This document shows positions 52,095 through 61,361 of a DNA stretch of 64,000 bases, piece after piece. The notes below the pieces were generated by a model. The model saw only the letters and a program-made list of their open reading frames with translations, did not search any database and had not been told where the DNA came from. The stretch covers positions 1 through 64,000 of the forward strand of contig JBFGAX010000010.1 in assembly GCA_041567895.1 (NCBI GenBank). The letters are read 5' to 3'. Numbering within the stretch: the first letter of the stretch is position 1; each line of letters opens with the position of its first letter. The DNA is from JABDOU01 sp041567895. Its GTDB lineage: Bacteria > Actinomycetota > Acidimicrobiia > Spongiisociales > SHLN01. The translations under genes and the position numbers were made by a program.

Positions 52095-52649
52095 ATGGAT
52101 GTCAACATCCACGGACGACATCTGAACCTCTCGGACGGTTTGCGGGAGATGGCGGAAGGAAAGATCGAAGCCGCCACGAGATTCTTCGAAGGCAAGGTCG
52201 TCAAGGTGGACGTGGAGTTCTCCGAGGAGCCAAATCCGCGACAAGCAGACAGCCGCCATCAATGTGAGATAACGGCGAATGTCGCCCAGCATCTGGTTCG
52301 GGTTGAGTCGCAATCAGCCGACCGCTCCGCCGCCTTCGACGATGCCGTCGATCGATTTGAACGTCAACTGCGAAAACTGAAGGAACGCCTCATTCAGCGA
52401 CACCGTACAGACGACCACAAACGACTCAATGCCGAGGGATTTGAGGACGATGATTCAGAAGACACAGATGATGTGCAAATTGAACGGGTCAAACAGTTCA
52501 TCTTGAAACCAATGACCCCTCAAGAGGCGGTACTGCAAATGGAGTTGCTAGGACATGCGTTCTTCTTCTTCCTGAACGCGGAGACCGACCAGCACGCAGT
52601 CGTGTACTGGAGAAAGAACAAATCGGTAGGACTGATAGAGGCTTCATGA
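52095..52649 (+). CDS. hpf: Long-form ribosome hibernation promoting factor
   Basis: This 184-residue protein has an N-terminal S30AE/RaiA domain (VNIHGRHLNLSDGLREMAEGKIEAAT, then DRFERQLRKLKERL) and a C-terminal domain (KPMTPQEAVLQMELLGHAFFFFLNAET). Two-domain HPF dimerises 70S ribosomes into inactive 100S particles in stationary phase or stress. It has a clear AAGGAG site six bases upstream of ATG 52095. Its stop overlaps the response-regulator start by ATGA, so it is co-expressed with a signalling operon. Confidence 0.95.
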   Translation: MDVNIHGRHLNLSDGLREMAEGKIEAATRFFEGKVVKVDVEFSEEPNPRQADSRHQCEITANVAQHLVRVESQSADRSAAFDDAVDRFERQLRKLKERLIQRHRTDDHKRLNAEGFEDDDSEDTDDVQIERVKQFILKPMTPQEAVLQMELLGHAFFFFLNAETDQHAVVYWRKNKSVGLIEAS

Positions 52650-53296
52650 CCAGAGTGCTGGTTGTCGACGATGCGCCAATCTTTCGAGCGGGACTACGAG
52701 CCGCTCTCACGGACGCGGGTTTCGACGTGGTCGGAGAAGCCGAAGACGCCAGTTCCGCCATCGTCGAAACCGAAGTGTTGCAGCCAGAACTCGTCGTACT
52801 CGACGTGCTCATGCCAGGCCAATCCGGGCTGGAGGTGGTTCCCAAACTTCTCACAGCTGCTCCCAAGACCAAGATCGTTTTGCTCACGACCAGCGAATCC
52901 GAAGAGGACATGCTGGCCGGAATCAAGTCGGGGATCCGCGGATATGTGATCAAGGACACGCCGTTCGAAGAACTGGTGAGCTCGATTTCGGCAGTCATGG
53001 CCGAGGGGGCCGTCGTGTCCCCCAAGATGGCAGCGAAACTTTTTGAAACAGTCCGCAACCTGCTCAAGCATCGGGACCTCGTGTCCAGCCGCAGGCCGAC
53101 GTTGACCGGCCGTGAGATCGAGGTTTTACAGCTGGTCGCCCAGGGTTATACGAGCCGGGAAATCGGTGAGAAGCTCTACATTTCGGAAAACACGGTCAAG
53201 AATCACGTTCGCAACATCCTTGACAAGCTGGGCCTGCATTCTCGGAACGAAGCAGTGCTCTATGCGTTGAGGGAGAACTTGATCGACCTCGGCTGA
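52646..53296 (+). CDS. NarL/FixJ-type response regulator
   Basis: This 216-residue protein has a receiver domain with Asp8/Asp9, phospho-acceptor Asp53 (VVLDVLMPG), Thr81 and Lys103, and a C-terminal LuxR-type helix-turn-helix (LTGREIEVLQLVAQGYTSREIGEKLYISENTVKNHVRNIL). It is therefore a DNA-binding regulator with intact phosphorylation residues. No histidine kinase is encoded in the window, so it may be an orphan or be fed from elsewhere. It overlaps hpf by four bases and the next gene by one (TGATG). Confidence 0.94.
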   Translation: MTRVLVVDDAPIFRAGLRAALTDAGFDVVGEAEDASSAIVETEVLQPELVVLDVLMPGQSGLEVVPKLLTAAPKTKIVLLTTSESEEDMLAGIKSGIRGYVIKDTPFEELVSSISAVMAEGAVVSPKMAAKLFETVRNLLKHRDLVSSRRPTLTGREIEVLQLVAQGYTSREIGEKLYISENTVKNHVRNILDKLGLHSRNEAVLYALRENLIDLG

Positions 53297-55206
53297 TGAA
53301 CGAAGCGAGGGAGATCGCCACTGAGATTCTGATGGCTCTCAGCATGGCCTGGAATACGGTCAATCTCTACGACCACGAGCCGGAGAAGCAGCCCGCCTTC
53401 CAAAAGAGTCTGGCCCGGCTTCAGGAGCAGGCCACGCACGCCATCGCAATCACGGTCCGGCTCGACGGCTTCGCACTCGACGAGACCGAGCTCGATATCC
53501 CACACGCCGCGGCCGAAAAGATGGCCGCCAGATTGTTCGTGTTCAACGTCGGAAGCTTTGCGCTCGTCCGTCCTCCAGACGAACAAGAACTGCTCAGATT
53601 TCTCGAAGAGGTCGGCCGTGAAGACGAGGAAGCCTCCATCAACTTCAAGATCAGGCTCGACACCGCCGACGTCACATCGTTCCGGGTCAAACCTCGCGCC
53701 AAGCTGGTCGACCGTGGTCGCAAATTCGGCAAGGACGACGACGAGGACGTCGAGCGGGCACCCGAGATCAAGGCCCTGCTTGAGCTGGGTGATCGTCCCA
53801 AACTCATTGCACAAGAGATCCTCGCCCTCAGCGACCCGGCCGCAGCCGCCGTCGAGTTCACCGAGAGGTACGAGCGCTTGTTCCACAAGGTCGGCGACGA
53901 CGACTGGGTGGCACGCGATCGGATCGTCCAAACGTATGTCGAGGCGTTCTTCTTCCTATCGGAAAGCCATCAGGTCGCCGTTGTGGAAATGATGCTCGAG
54001 GAAAAGGAGCAACTTCCCTTCGCCATGTTCCTCGACCAGTTTGCTTCCTACGAGCTGGCCGGACTGGCGACTCATCTCAAGGAAGCCTCCCTCACTCTGC
54101 TTCTCGATTATGCGCGGGTCGTCGCCGAAGAAGAGAACAGGACGACCGAGCTCCTCGACCTCATGCGGGCAGATCCCGACCTCGAAGGTGCACGCAGCGC
54201 CATTGGGCTTCGCGTGGGCCAGCGTCTCCGCGAGGTACAGGACGGGAATGAGGGGATACCGCCGCTCGAAGCGCTCAAGGCCGAGGGCGCCCGGGTTGGT
54301 GATGGAGCCGAAGACGGGGTAGCCGTGGTGAGAGGTCTGTTTCAGGTTGAAGAGCGTGAGTTCCGATCGCGCAGACTGGTGCGGATCTGGTCCGGCCGCG
54401 TTGCGCAGGCAGTGGAGGATCGGGATTACCTGACCGCCGTGCGTTGGGTCGAACAGGCGGCCGACGATCTCGATGCGATGGGTGCCAACGCTCCCATTGT
54501 CGAGGATGCGATCCGCAACATAGCAACCCCCGACCTCATCGAGACCCTGAAGCGTCAGATCTTCGGCACTCATCGACCCGAAGCTCAGGTGCGACTGCTG
54601 GACCTGTTCGGCAGTGGCGCAGGAGATTCGCTCGTCGAGGAGCTGGCGGAGGAAGAAGATCCAGCACGCAGGAGGGCACTCATCGACACCCTTATCGAGC
54701 TGACCCGGAAAAACCATCGGGCGGTCACCGAAAACCTCGATGACGGTCGGTGGTACGTCGTGCGAAACCTCGCCACCATTCTCGCCAGGTCGGGCAACAA
54801 GGACGCAGCTCCGGCGATGATCTCGCTCCTCCAGCATCGGGACGATCGGGTCAGAGTCGAAGCGGTCCGTGGTTGCGTACCACTGCTGGGGCCCGATGTT
54901 GCGGTCGGTTATCTCGAGAATGCTCTGTTGGATCCGAGTGCCAGAGTGCGGGAAGCCGCAATGAACCTCCTCCTGGCAGTGCGAGGCCCGAATACCCATC
55001 ACGCAGTGTCCAAGGCCATCGACTCGGGGCCCGCAAGCCCGCAGGAAAAGGTTCGTTTGATCGAGGTGCTTTCGAGGGATCCGTCTGAGAATGCCGGAGC
55101 GATCCTGGCGGAGCTGGCTGAACGTCGGCTTGTGCTCACCGGAGGCGGCCGGGCTTTGCGCGATGCCGCCCGGGCCGGATTGAAACGGAGGAAGCGCCTT
55201 GCTTGA
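53296..55206 (+). CDS. HEAT-repeat protein with N-terminal domain shared with the HD-GYP protein
   Basis: This 636-residue protein is cytosolic, with no membrane helix. Residues about 8-108 (NTVNLYDHEP, then RLDGFALDETEL, RLFVFNVGSFALVRPPDEQELLRFLEEV) resemble the N-terminus of the next protein. The middle is helical and acidic. Residues about 430-630 contain HEAT-like repeats (VVRNLATILARSGNKDAAPAMISLLQHRDDRVRVEAV, then VAVGYLENALLDPSARVREAAMNLLLAV). HEAT repeats usually bind proteins. It lies between a response regulator and an HD-GYP protein in an overlapping operon, so a scaffold or adaptor role is likely. Exact function is unknown. Confidence 0.8.
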   Translation: MNEAREIATEILMALSMAWNTVNLYDHEPEKQPAFQKSLARLQEQATHAIAITVRLDGFALDETELDIPHAAAEKMAARLFVFNVGSFALVRPPDEQELLRFLEEVGREDEEASINFKIRLDTADVTSFRVKPRAKLVDRGRKFGKDDDEDVERAPEIKALLELGDRPKLIAQEILALSDPAAAAVEFTERYERLFHKVGDDDWVARDRIVQTYVEAFFFLSESHQVAVVEMMLEEKEQLPFAMFLDQFASYELAGLATHLKEASLTLLLDYARVVAEEENRTTELLDLMRADPDLEGARSAIGLRVGQRLREVQDGNEGIPPLEALKAEGARVGDGAEDGVAVVRGLFQVEEREFRSRRLVRIWSGRVAQAVEDRDYLTAVRWVEQAADDLDAMGANAPIVEDAIRNIATPDLIETLKRQIFGTHRPEAQVRLLDLFGSGAGDSLVEELAEEEDPARRRALIDTLIELTRKNHRAVTENLDDGRWYVVRNLATILARSGNKDAAPAMISLLQHRDDRVRVEAVRGCVPLLGPDVAVGYLENALLDPSARVREAAMNLLLAVRGPNTHHAVSKAIDSGPASPQEKVRLIEVLSRDPSENAGAILAELAERRLVLTGGGRALRDAARAGLKRRKRLA

Positions 55207-56539
55207 TGACAACGTTTCGATGTTCTTGTCGAGCCTTCGCAGAGCTTCGAGCTCTGTCCAGCTCTACCCCCACGACCATCCGCTGGTAGCCGAAGCCGCC
55301 CACGGAGCGGTAACGGGCGCCGCCGCCCTCACCGAAGACGAGGGAGAGATTGTGCTTTCGGTCGTCAACGATGCCTTCTATCTCAACAAGCGTCTTCTTC
55401 CGCAGGCTTCACTCGAACATCGGGCCATGCTGGTTCGTTTCCAGGATCGCGGCATCTCCTCGCTGACGATGAAACACCCGGTGACCGCCGCGGACGTGAT
55501 CGATCTCGGTGAGTTCCTCAATGGATCAACCGGTGACGTTCCGGCAGACGCCTCCATAACTCTCAACGAACGACCCTTTACCGAGGCGGACCTTCGCCAG
55601 GCCGCGAACATGAGCAAGCTCAAACGCAGCTATGCATCTTCTATCGACATCTTGCGGGGTGTCGCCGCTGCGGCCGGTGAGAAGTCGTTCGACCTCAATC
55701 CCGCGGTCTGGGCCGTCGAAGAGCTGCTCGAATCCGTGCTCAAGGAGCCGGGGGCGAGCCTCTTGTTGGCGACGCTGAAGGGTCACGACGAGTACACGTT
55801 TTTTCACAGCGTCAACACAGCAATCCTGGCCCTGGCGGTTGGACGCACCATCGATCTCGACAGCGACAAGCTCACGATGCTCGGTCTGGGAGCGCTGCTG
55901 CACGACATCGGAAAGGTACGAGTCTCGCCGTCGGTGATTCAATATCCGGGACGGCTCACCAATTCACACTGGCAGGAAATCAAGCTGCATCCGCAGGAAG
56001 GTGCCCAGGCGATTCTCGCCGCTTCGGGCAACGGGCGTGAGGTGGCGGCCCGCGTGGCTTTCGAACACCACGCTCGTTACGACCTTTCTGGATACCCGCA
56101 GGTGAGGGGACGCAACAACCTCCATCTCTTCAGCCGCATCGTTTCGGTGTGCGACGTGTACGACGCCATGACAACCCGGCGCTCTTATAAGCGAGCCGAG
56201 CCTCCGACGAGGGCTCTGCAGCTACTCCTCAACGGGGCGGGAACGCAGTTCGATCCAAACGTTGTGTACGCATTCATTCACATGATGGGCATTTATCCAA
56301 CCGGTTCTCTGCTGAAACTGAAAACCGGCCAGATCGTGATCGTGCTCGACAACGGGGAAGACAGCCGAACGCCGATTGCGGCCGTGGTGCGCGACAGTCG
56401 AAACATGCTGCTCGATCAGTACGAAGCATTTCAGCTCGATCCGACGCTCGTCGCCGACCAGGTTCTGCCGGAAGTGGTCGGGATCAACCCGGCCGCGCTC
56501 CTCGAAGACATTCACCTTCCGGACAAGCTCGCAAGCTGA
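55199..56539 (+). CDS. HD-GYP domain protein, putative c-di-GMP phosphodiesterase
   Basis: This 446-residue protein has an N-terminal region of about 110 residues like that of the HEAT protein (VQLYPHDHPLV; VVNDAFYLNKRLL; ISSLTMKHPVTAADVIDLGEFLN). An HD-GYP domain follows at about 190-370, with HSVNTAILALAVG, LLHDIGKVRVSPSVIQYPGRL, HPQEGAQAIL, EHHARYDLSGYP and VCDVYDAMTTRRSY. The HD and GYP residues are present, but the HHExxDGxGYP motif has Ala for Glu and Leu for Gly. It may still hydrolyse c-di-GMP. TTG 55199 has GGAGGAAG four bases upstream and overlaps the previous stop by 8 bases. Confidence 0.87.
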   Translation: MLDDNVSMFLSSLRRASSSVQLYPHDHPLVAEAAHGAVTGAAALTEDEGEIVLSVVNDAFYLNKRLLPQASLEHRAMLVRFQDRGISSLTMKHPVTAADVIDLGEFLNGSTGDVPADASITLNERPFTEADLRQAANMSKLKRSYASSIDILRGVAAAAGEKSFDLNPAVWAVEELLESVLKEPGASLLLATLKGHDEYTFFHSVNTAILALAVGRTIDLDSDKLTMLGLGALLHDIGKVRVSPSVIQYPGRLTNSHWQEIKLHPQEGAQAILAASGNGREVAARVAFEHHARYDLSGYPQVRGRNNLHLFSRIVSVCDVYDAMTTRRSYKRAEPPTRALQLLLNGAGTQFDPNVVYAFIHMMGIYPTGSLLKLKTGQIVIVLDNGEDSRTPIAAVVRDSRNMLLDQYEAFQLDPTLVADQVLPEVVGINPAALLEDIHLPDKLAS

Positions 56540-56586
56540 CTCCCAAGGCCGTGCTTGGTCGGGCTTGCAAGTAATCTCGTGCTTCT

Positions 56587-59235
56587 ATGTCTGTACTCGA
56601 CAAGATCCTCCGTGTCGGCTCTGGAAAAAGCCTCAAAGAACTTGAAGTAATCGCGTCACGCGTCACGGATCTCGAACCCTCTGTCAAGCCCCTGTCGGAC
56701 GAGCAGCTCGTCGCCCGGACAACCGAGTTTCGCGATCGGCTCGCAAACGGTGCCTCCCTGGCCGACATCGAGACCGAGGCCTTCGCTGTGGTTCGCGAAG
56801 CGGCGTGGCGAGTGCTGGGCCAACGGCCCTATGACGTGCAGGTGGTCGGAGCTGCTGCCCTCGCCCGTGGCATGATCGCCGAAATGAAGACCGGTGAGGG
56901 CAAAACGCTCGTTTCGACGATGCCCGCTTACCTCAATGCTCTCAGCGGCGACGGAATTCACATTGTCACCGTGAACGACTATCTCGCCAGGCGTGACGCC
57001 GAGTGGATGGGCCGGCTTCACCGCTTCCTAGGCCTCTCGGTGGGGTTGATCCAAAACGACATGACTCCTGAGCAGCGTCGGCCTGCATATGAATCCGACA
57101 TCACGTACGGAACCAACAACGAGTTCGGATTCGACTATCTGCGCGACAACATGGCTCTCGAGGCGTCTTCGATGGTGCAGCGTGGCCATCATTACGCGAT
57201 CGTGGATGAGGTGGACTCGATTCTCGTTGACGAGGCTCGTACCCCGCTGATCATCAGCGGTCGGGTTGCGGATACAGCCAAATGGTACCGGGAGTTTTCA
57301 CGGTTGGTCGAGCGCCTGCGCGAGGGCGACGACTATGAGATCGACGAACGGCGACGCCAGGTGATGACCACCGAAAGCGGCGTCAGCAAGGTCGAACAGC
57401 TGCTCGGTGTCGAAAACATGTACGACCACGCTGCCGTCGACTTCGTTCATCATCTCGACGCTGCGTTACGGGCCAAGACGCTCTTTGAAAAAGATGTTGA
57501 CTACATCCTCGACAACGGCGAGGTCAAGATCGTGGACGAGTTCACCGGACGCGTTCTCGACGGCCGCCGCTATTCAGAAGGTCTCCACCAGGCAATCGAG
57601 GCCAAAGAGGGCGTCGCCATCAAAGAAGAGAACCAGACGCTCGCCACGATCACCCTGCAGAACTACTTCCGCATGTACGACAAATTGTCCGGTATGACGG
57701 GAACGGCGGAAACCGAGGAGGCTGAGTTTCAACAGATCTACGGGCTCGAGGTCGTTGTCGTGCCAACCAATCGGCCAATCGCCCGTCTCGATCAGCCCGA
57801 CCTCGTGTATCGATCCGAGCCGGCAAAGTTCAACGCCGTAGTCGAAGACATCGCCCAGCGTCATGAGCGCGGTCAGCCCGTGCTCGTCGGCACGGTGTCG
57901 ATCGAAAAGTCCGAGCGCCTTTCTGCACTGTTGACGAGGCGCGGGATAAAGCACGAGGTCTTGAACGCCAAGCACCACGCCCGGGAAGCTCAGATCGTTG
58001 CCCAGGCCGGACGACTCGGTGCCGTAACCGTCGCCACCAACATGGCTGGACGGGGGGTCGACATCCGTTTGGGTGGTGATCCCGAGTCGATGGCCGAAAA
58101 CGCCATGGTGCGCTACGAACTCGACCCCGCATCAGACGAATACCAGGTCAAGTACGCAGACCAGCTCGAAACGTTCAAACTCGAGACCGAGGCCCAGGCC
58201 GAGCAGGTGATCGGCGCCGGCGGTCTTTACGTGCTGGGAACGGGGAGGCACGATTCGAGGAGGATTGACAACCAGTTGCGTGGTCGCTCCGGCAGGCAAG
58301 GAGACCCGGGGGAGTCTCGCTTTTACCTTTCACTCGAAGACGACCTGATGCGCCGGTTTGCCCGGGATCGGGTGGCTGCCATCATCGAACGCCTCAACAT
58401 GCCCGAGGACATGCCGATCGAGGCCAAGATCGTGAGCAAGGCGATTGAGCGTGCGCAGGGCCAGGTCGAGCAACAGAACTTCGAGATTCGCAAGAACGTT
58501 CTCAAGTACGACGAGGTGATGAACAAGCAACGCGAAGTGATCTATGCCTGGCGCTCAGGCATTCTCGAAGGAGGCCGGGCCAGTGAGCTGGTCTCCGAGT
58601 GGATCGAGGAAGCCGTCGACGCAACGGTACGCAGTGTGCTGCTGCCAGATATCCCTCCTCAGGAGTGGGAGTGGGATGATTTGCTCACACAGCTCACCGT
58701 GCTGTATCCCCATGAATTGACCAAGGAGAGCTTCGATCTCATCGACGCCGGCGGCGATGTTGAAGCGATTTCGGCGGCGGCGGTGGAAGACGCGAGAGCA
58801 ACCTACGAGGCGCGCGAAGACGAGATCGGTGTCGAGAAGCTACGGGCGCTCGAACAACGGGTGGTTCTGACCGTCATCGACAATAAATGGCGAGAGCACC
58901 TGGCCGAGATGGACTATCTCCGGTCGGGCATCGGGCTCCGGGCGATGGGCCAGAAGGATCCACTCGTCGAATATCAGCGCGAAGGATACGACATGTTCGC
59001 CGGGCTGGTTGAGTCGGTGAAACAAGACGCTGTCCGCTATCTGTTCCATGTGCAGGTGGTTCAAGAACCGGTGAAACCCGTCGTCAAACCGATCGGCCAG
59101 TTCACCACCAACAAGGGTGGTCAAACCGCCCCCGCACGGAAAGCACCCGTCAAGGTGGATGAAAAGGTCGGCCGCAACGAGGCATGCCCTTGCGGGAGTG
59201 GCAAAAAGTACAAGCGTTGCCACGGAGCCGCGTAG
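56587..59235 (+). CDS. secA: Protein translocase ATPase SecA
   Basis: This 882-residue motor pushes preproteins through SecYEG. It has RPYDVQVVGAAALARGMIAEMKTGEGKTL (Walker A region), DEVDSILVDEARTPLIISG as Walker B, TGTAETEEAEF, VATNMAGRGVDIRLGG and RGRSGRQGDPGESRFYLSLEDD. A C-terminal SEC-C zinc motif CPCGSGKKYKRCHG closes it. Length and order match housekeeping SecA1. It follows the HD-GYP gene by 47 bases on the same strand and precedes prfB. Confidence 0.97.
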   Translation: MSVLDKILRVGSGKSLKELEVIASRVTDLEPSVKPLSDEQLVARTTEFRDRLANGASLADIETEAFAVVREAAWRVLGQRPYDVQVVGAAALARGMIAEMKTGEGKTLVSTMPAYLNALSGDGIHIVTVNDYLARRDAEWMGRLHRFLGLSVGLIQNDMTPEQRRPAYESDITYGTNNEFGFDYLRDNMALEASSMVQRGHHYAIVDEVDSILVDEARTPLIISGRVADTAKWYREFSRLVERLREGDDYEIDERRRQVMTTESGVSKVEQLLGVENMYDHAAVDFVHHLDAALRAKTLFEKDVDYILDNGEVKIVDEFTGRVLDGRRYSEGLHQAIEAKEGVAIKEENQTLATITLQNYFRMYDKLSGMTGTAETEEAEFQQIYGLEVVVVPTNRPIARLDQPDLVYRSEPAKFNAVVEDIAQRHERGQPVLVGTVSIEKSERLSALLTRRGIKHEVLNAKHHAREAQIVAQAGRLGAVTVATNMAGRGVDIRLGGDPESMAENAMVRYELDPASDEYQVKYADQLETFKLETEAQAEQVIGAGGLYVLGTGRHDSRRIDNQLRGRSGRQGDPGESRFYLSLEDDLMRRFARDRVAAIIERLNMPEDMPIEAKIVSKAIERAQGQVEQQNFEIRKNVLKYDEVMNKQREVIYAWRSGILEGGRASELVSEWIEEAVDATVRSVLLPDIPPQEWEWDDLLTQLTVLYPHELTKESFDLIDAGGDVEAISAAAVEDARATYEAREDEIGVEKLRALEQRVVLTVIDNKWREHLAEMDYLRSGIGLRAMGQKDPLVEYQREGYDMFAGLVESVKQDAVRYLFHVQVVQEPVKPVVKPIGQFTTNKGGQTAPARKAPVKVDEKVGRNEACPCGSGKKYKRCHGAA

Positions 59236-59248
59236 CATCCAGCCCCAC

Positions 59249-60356
59249 ATGGAAGAAGATCCTCGCTCGCTCATCAAAGAACTTCGAGACCGGCTCGACG
59301 ACGCCAGGAGGTTCCTTTGACGTCGACCGCAAGCGCCTGGATCTAGAAGAACTACGGGGGCAGGCTTCTGACCCTGATCTCTGGTCCAATCCGGAAGCAG
59401 CCAAACAGGTGACCCGCACCATCGCTCGCTACGAGTCGACCATCGACCTGGTGGACGGTATCGCATCGGATCTCGACGACGCTCAGACCTTGCTCGATCT
59501 CGCCAAGGAAGAAGGAGCTTCCGAGCTGCTCGCCGAGGCGACCCAGCTGCTCACGCCGGTCTCCACTTCCCTGTCGACCCTCGAACGAGAGACGCTCTTC
59601 TTTGACGAATACGACGACAGCACCGCGCTCATGAGCATTCACGCAGGCGCCGGGGGAGTCGATGCCCAGGATTGGGCCGAGATGTTGCTCCGCATGTACA
59701 CGAGGTATTTCGATCAGACGGGTTTCGATTACAGAATCGAAGAAATTCAACCCGGAGACGAAGCCGGCATAAAGTCGGCGAGCCTCACGGTGGAGGGCGA
59801 TTACGCCTATGGCTCTCTGGTTGGCGAAAAGGGAGTACACCGGCTGGTGAGGATCAGCCCCTTCGACAGCAACGCTCGTCGCCATACGTCGTTTGCCGGG
59901 GTCGACGTGGTTCCGGAGGTCGAAGAGGATCTGTTCGAGATCAGTCCCGACGATCTCCGCATCGAAACGTTCCGTGCGCAGGGAGCCGGTGGCCAGCACG
60001 TCAACACAACCGACTCGGCCGTCCGGATAACGCACGTGCCGACCAACACCGTGGTTGCATGCCAGGCCGAGAGGTCGCAGCTGCAAAACCGCAATCGCGC
60101 CATGATCATGCTTCAGGCGAGGTTGGCGGAGCTGGCTCGCAAACAACACGCGGAGCGCATCGATGAGATTCGTGGCGAACAGGGTGAGGCCGCCTGGGGC
60201 AACCAGATCCGCTCCTATGTTCTACAGCCGTATCAGATGGTCAAGGATCTTCGCACGGACTTCGAAACGTCGAACGTTCAGGCGGTCCTGGACGGGGATC
60301 TCAGTTCGCTGACAGACTCGTTTCTCGGCTGGCGGAGACGGGAATCAAAGGACTGA
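59249..60356 (+). CDS. prfB: Peptide chain release factor 2 with programmed +1 frameshift
   Basis: The reading frame begins ATG 59249 (MEEDPRSLIKELRDRLDDARRFL) and meets TGA at 59318-59320. Translation must shift by +1 on CTT so that the T at 59318 is skipped and GAC follows (DVDRKRLDLEELRG), giving 368 residues. The site has an internal Shine-Dalgarno-like AGGAGG at 59306-59311 three bases before CTT TGA C, the standard RF2 autoregulatory signal: low RF2 slows stop recognition and favours the shift. The protein has SPFDSNARRHTSF (the anticodon-like SPF tripeptide) and AQGAGGQHVNTTDSAV (catalytic GGQ). Note the coordinates span a single base skip. Confidence 0.96.
59306..59321 (+). promoter_or_regulatory. 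RF2 programmed +1 frameshift signal
   Basis: AGGAGG (59306-59311), TTC, then slippery CTT (59315-59317), stop TGA (59318-59320) and C (59321). This has the same spacing and the same CTT TGA C core as the well-studied E. coli prfB site. Frame 1 ends here; the second part of RF2 is in the +1 frame. Confidence 0.96.
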
Positions 60357-60443
60357 ATGTGTAGAACGCGAAATCCAACATACCGTTCCCTTTTTCGAGA
60401 CCAGGAGTAACCTTGACGAAACAATCTCCGACTCAGGCAACCT

Positions 60444-60536
60444 ATGTCTGACCTACAAACCCTTCGCCACGCGCTTGCGGGAACCAAGCAGCGCGTAGCG
60501 ACCATGTCACCAGGCACCCGATACCACCCGTTGTAA
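60444..60536 (+). CDS. Possible 30-residue open frame between prfB and ftsE
   Basis: An ATG at 60444 opens a 30-codon frame (MSDLQTLRHALAGTKQRVAT, then MSPGTRYHPL) ending in TAA eight bases before ftsE. Its best ribosome-binding motif, AGGAG upstream, serves a short TTG-started frame near 60414 that overlaps it. It could be a leader peptide or chance; the surrounding 187 bases hold no other gene. Confidence 0.2.
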   Translation: MSDLQTLRHALAGTKQRVATMSPGTRYHPL

Positions 60537-60543
60537 GGCCCCC

Positions 60544-61359
60544 ATGATCGAAGTCAAAGGCGCAACAAAGATCTACGACAAGACGACTGTCGCGGTGCGC
60601 GACATCAATCTCAAGATCAACAAGGGGGACTTCGTATTTCTGGTCGGACCTTCCGGGTCGGGCAAATCGACGCTGATCCGACTGCTGATGCGCGAGGAGC
60701 GTCCAACCGAAGGCGAGATCTACGTCGCAGGCAAGGAGATCGGTGGCATGCCCGACTCCAAGGTGCCGTTCCATCGCCGGGTCGTCGGGACCGTCTTCCA
60801 GGACTTCAAGCTGCTGCCGAACAAGACCGTGTTCGAGAACATCGCTTTTGCCCTCGAGGTGATCGGACATCCCCGCCACGTGGTCGAATCTCAGGTTCCC
60901 AAGGTTTTGAAACTCGTCGGGCTGGCGTCGAAGGGCGATCGCTATCCCCGTCAGCTCTCGGGTGGAGAACAGCAACGGGTTTCTGTTGCGAGAGCGTTCG
61001 TCAACCGCCCCCTGATCCTGCTGGCCGATGAGCCGACCGGAAACCTCGATCCGGCAACATCTGTTGGCATCATGCGACTGCTCGATCGCATCAATCGCAC
61101 CGGCACCACGGTCGTCATGGCCACGCACGATCACGCCATCGTCGACGCGATGAGACGCCGGGTTGTCGAATTGGAGCGCGGTCGCATTGTTCGTGACGAC
61201 AGCCGCGGTGTATACGAAGGTTTGAGGACCATGGAGGTTCCAGCTGTCCCTGCCAACGGACAGACCGAGGCAAGGGCATCAGAGCTATCGGCCGAGGAAT
61301 CGGCATCAAACGAGCAAGCGATGACGCTCGAGTCTGACATCGGCATGGGTAACGCGTAG
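60544..61359 (+). CDS. ftsE: Cell division ATP-binding protein FtsE
   Basis: This 271-residue ABC ATPase starts IEVKGATKIYDKTTVAVRDINLKI. It has Walker A GPSGSGKST, Q-loop TVFQDFKLLPNKTVFENIAFALEVIG, signature LSGGEQQRVSVARA, Walker B LLADEPTGNLDP and H-loop MATHDHAIV. It energises FtsX to control septal peptidoglycan hydrolases. A 45-residue Ser/Glu-rich tail after residue 225 is not part of the ABC core and is probably disordered. FtsX follows 2 bases after its stop. Confidence 0.96.
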   Translation: MIEVKGATKIYDKTTVAVRDINLKINKGDFVFLVGPSGSGKSTLIRLLMREERPTEGEIYVAGKEIGGMPDSKVPFHRRVVGTVFQDFKLLPNKTVFENIAFALEVIGHPRHVVESQVPKVLKLVGLASKGDRYPRQLSGGEQQRVSVARAFVNRPLILLADEPTGNLDPATSVGIMRLLDRINRTGTTVVMATHDHAIVDAMRRRVVELERGRIVRDDSRGVYEGLRTMEVPAVPANGQTEARASELSAEESASNEQAMTLESDIGMGNA

Positions 61360-61361
61360 AC

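Noticed and set aside
59184..59318. Upstream in-frame start of RF2 without frameshift
   Set aside because: That stretch lies over the end of secA in another frame and does not resemble RF2. The 59249 start with the AGGAGG/CTT TGA C shift explains the gene fully.
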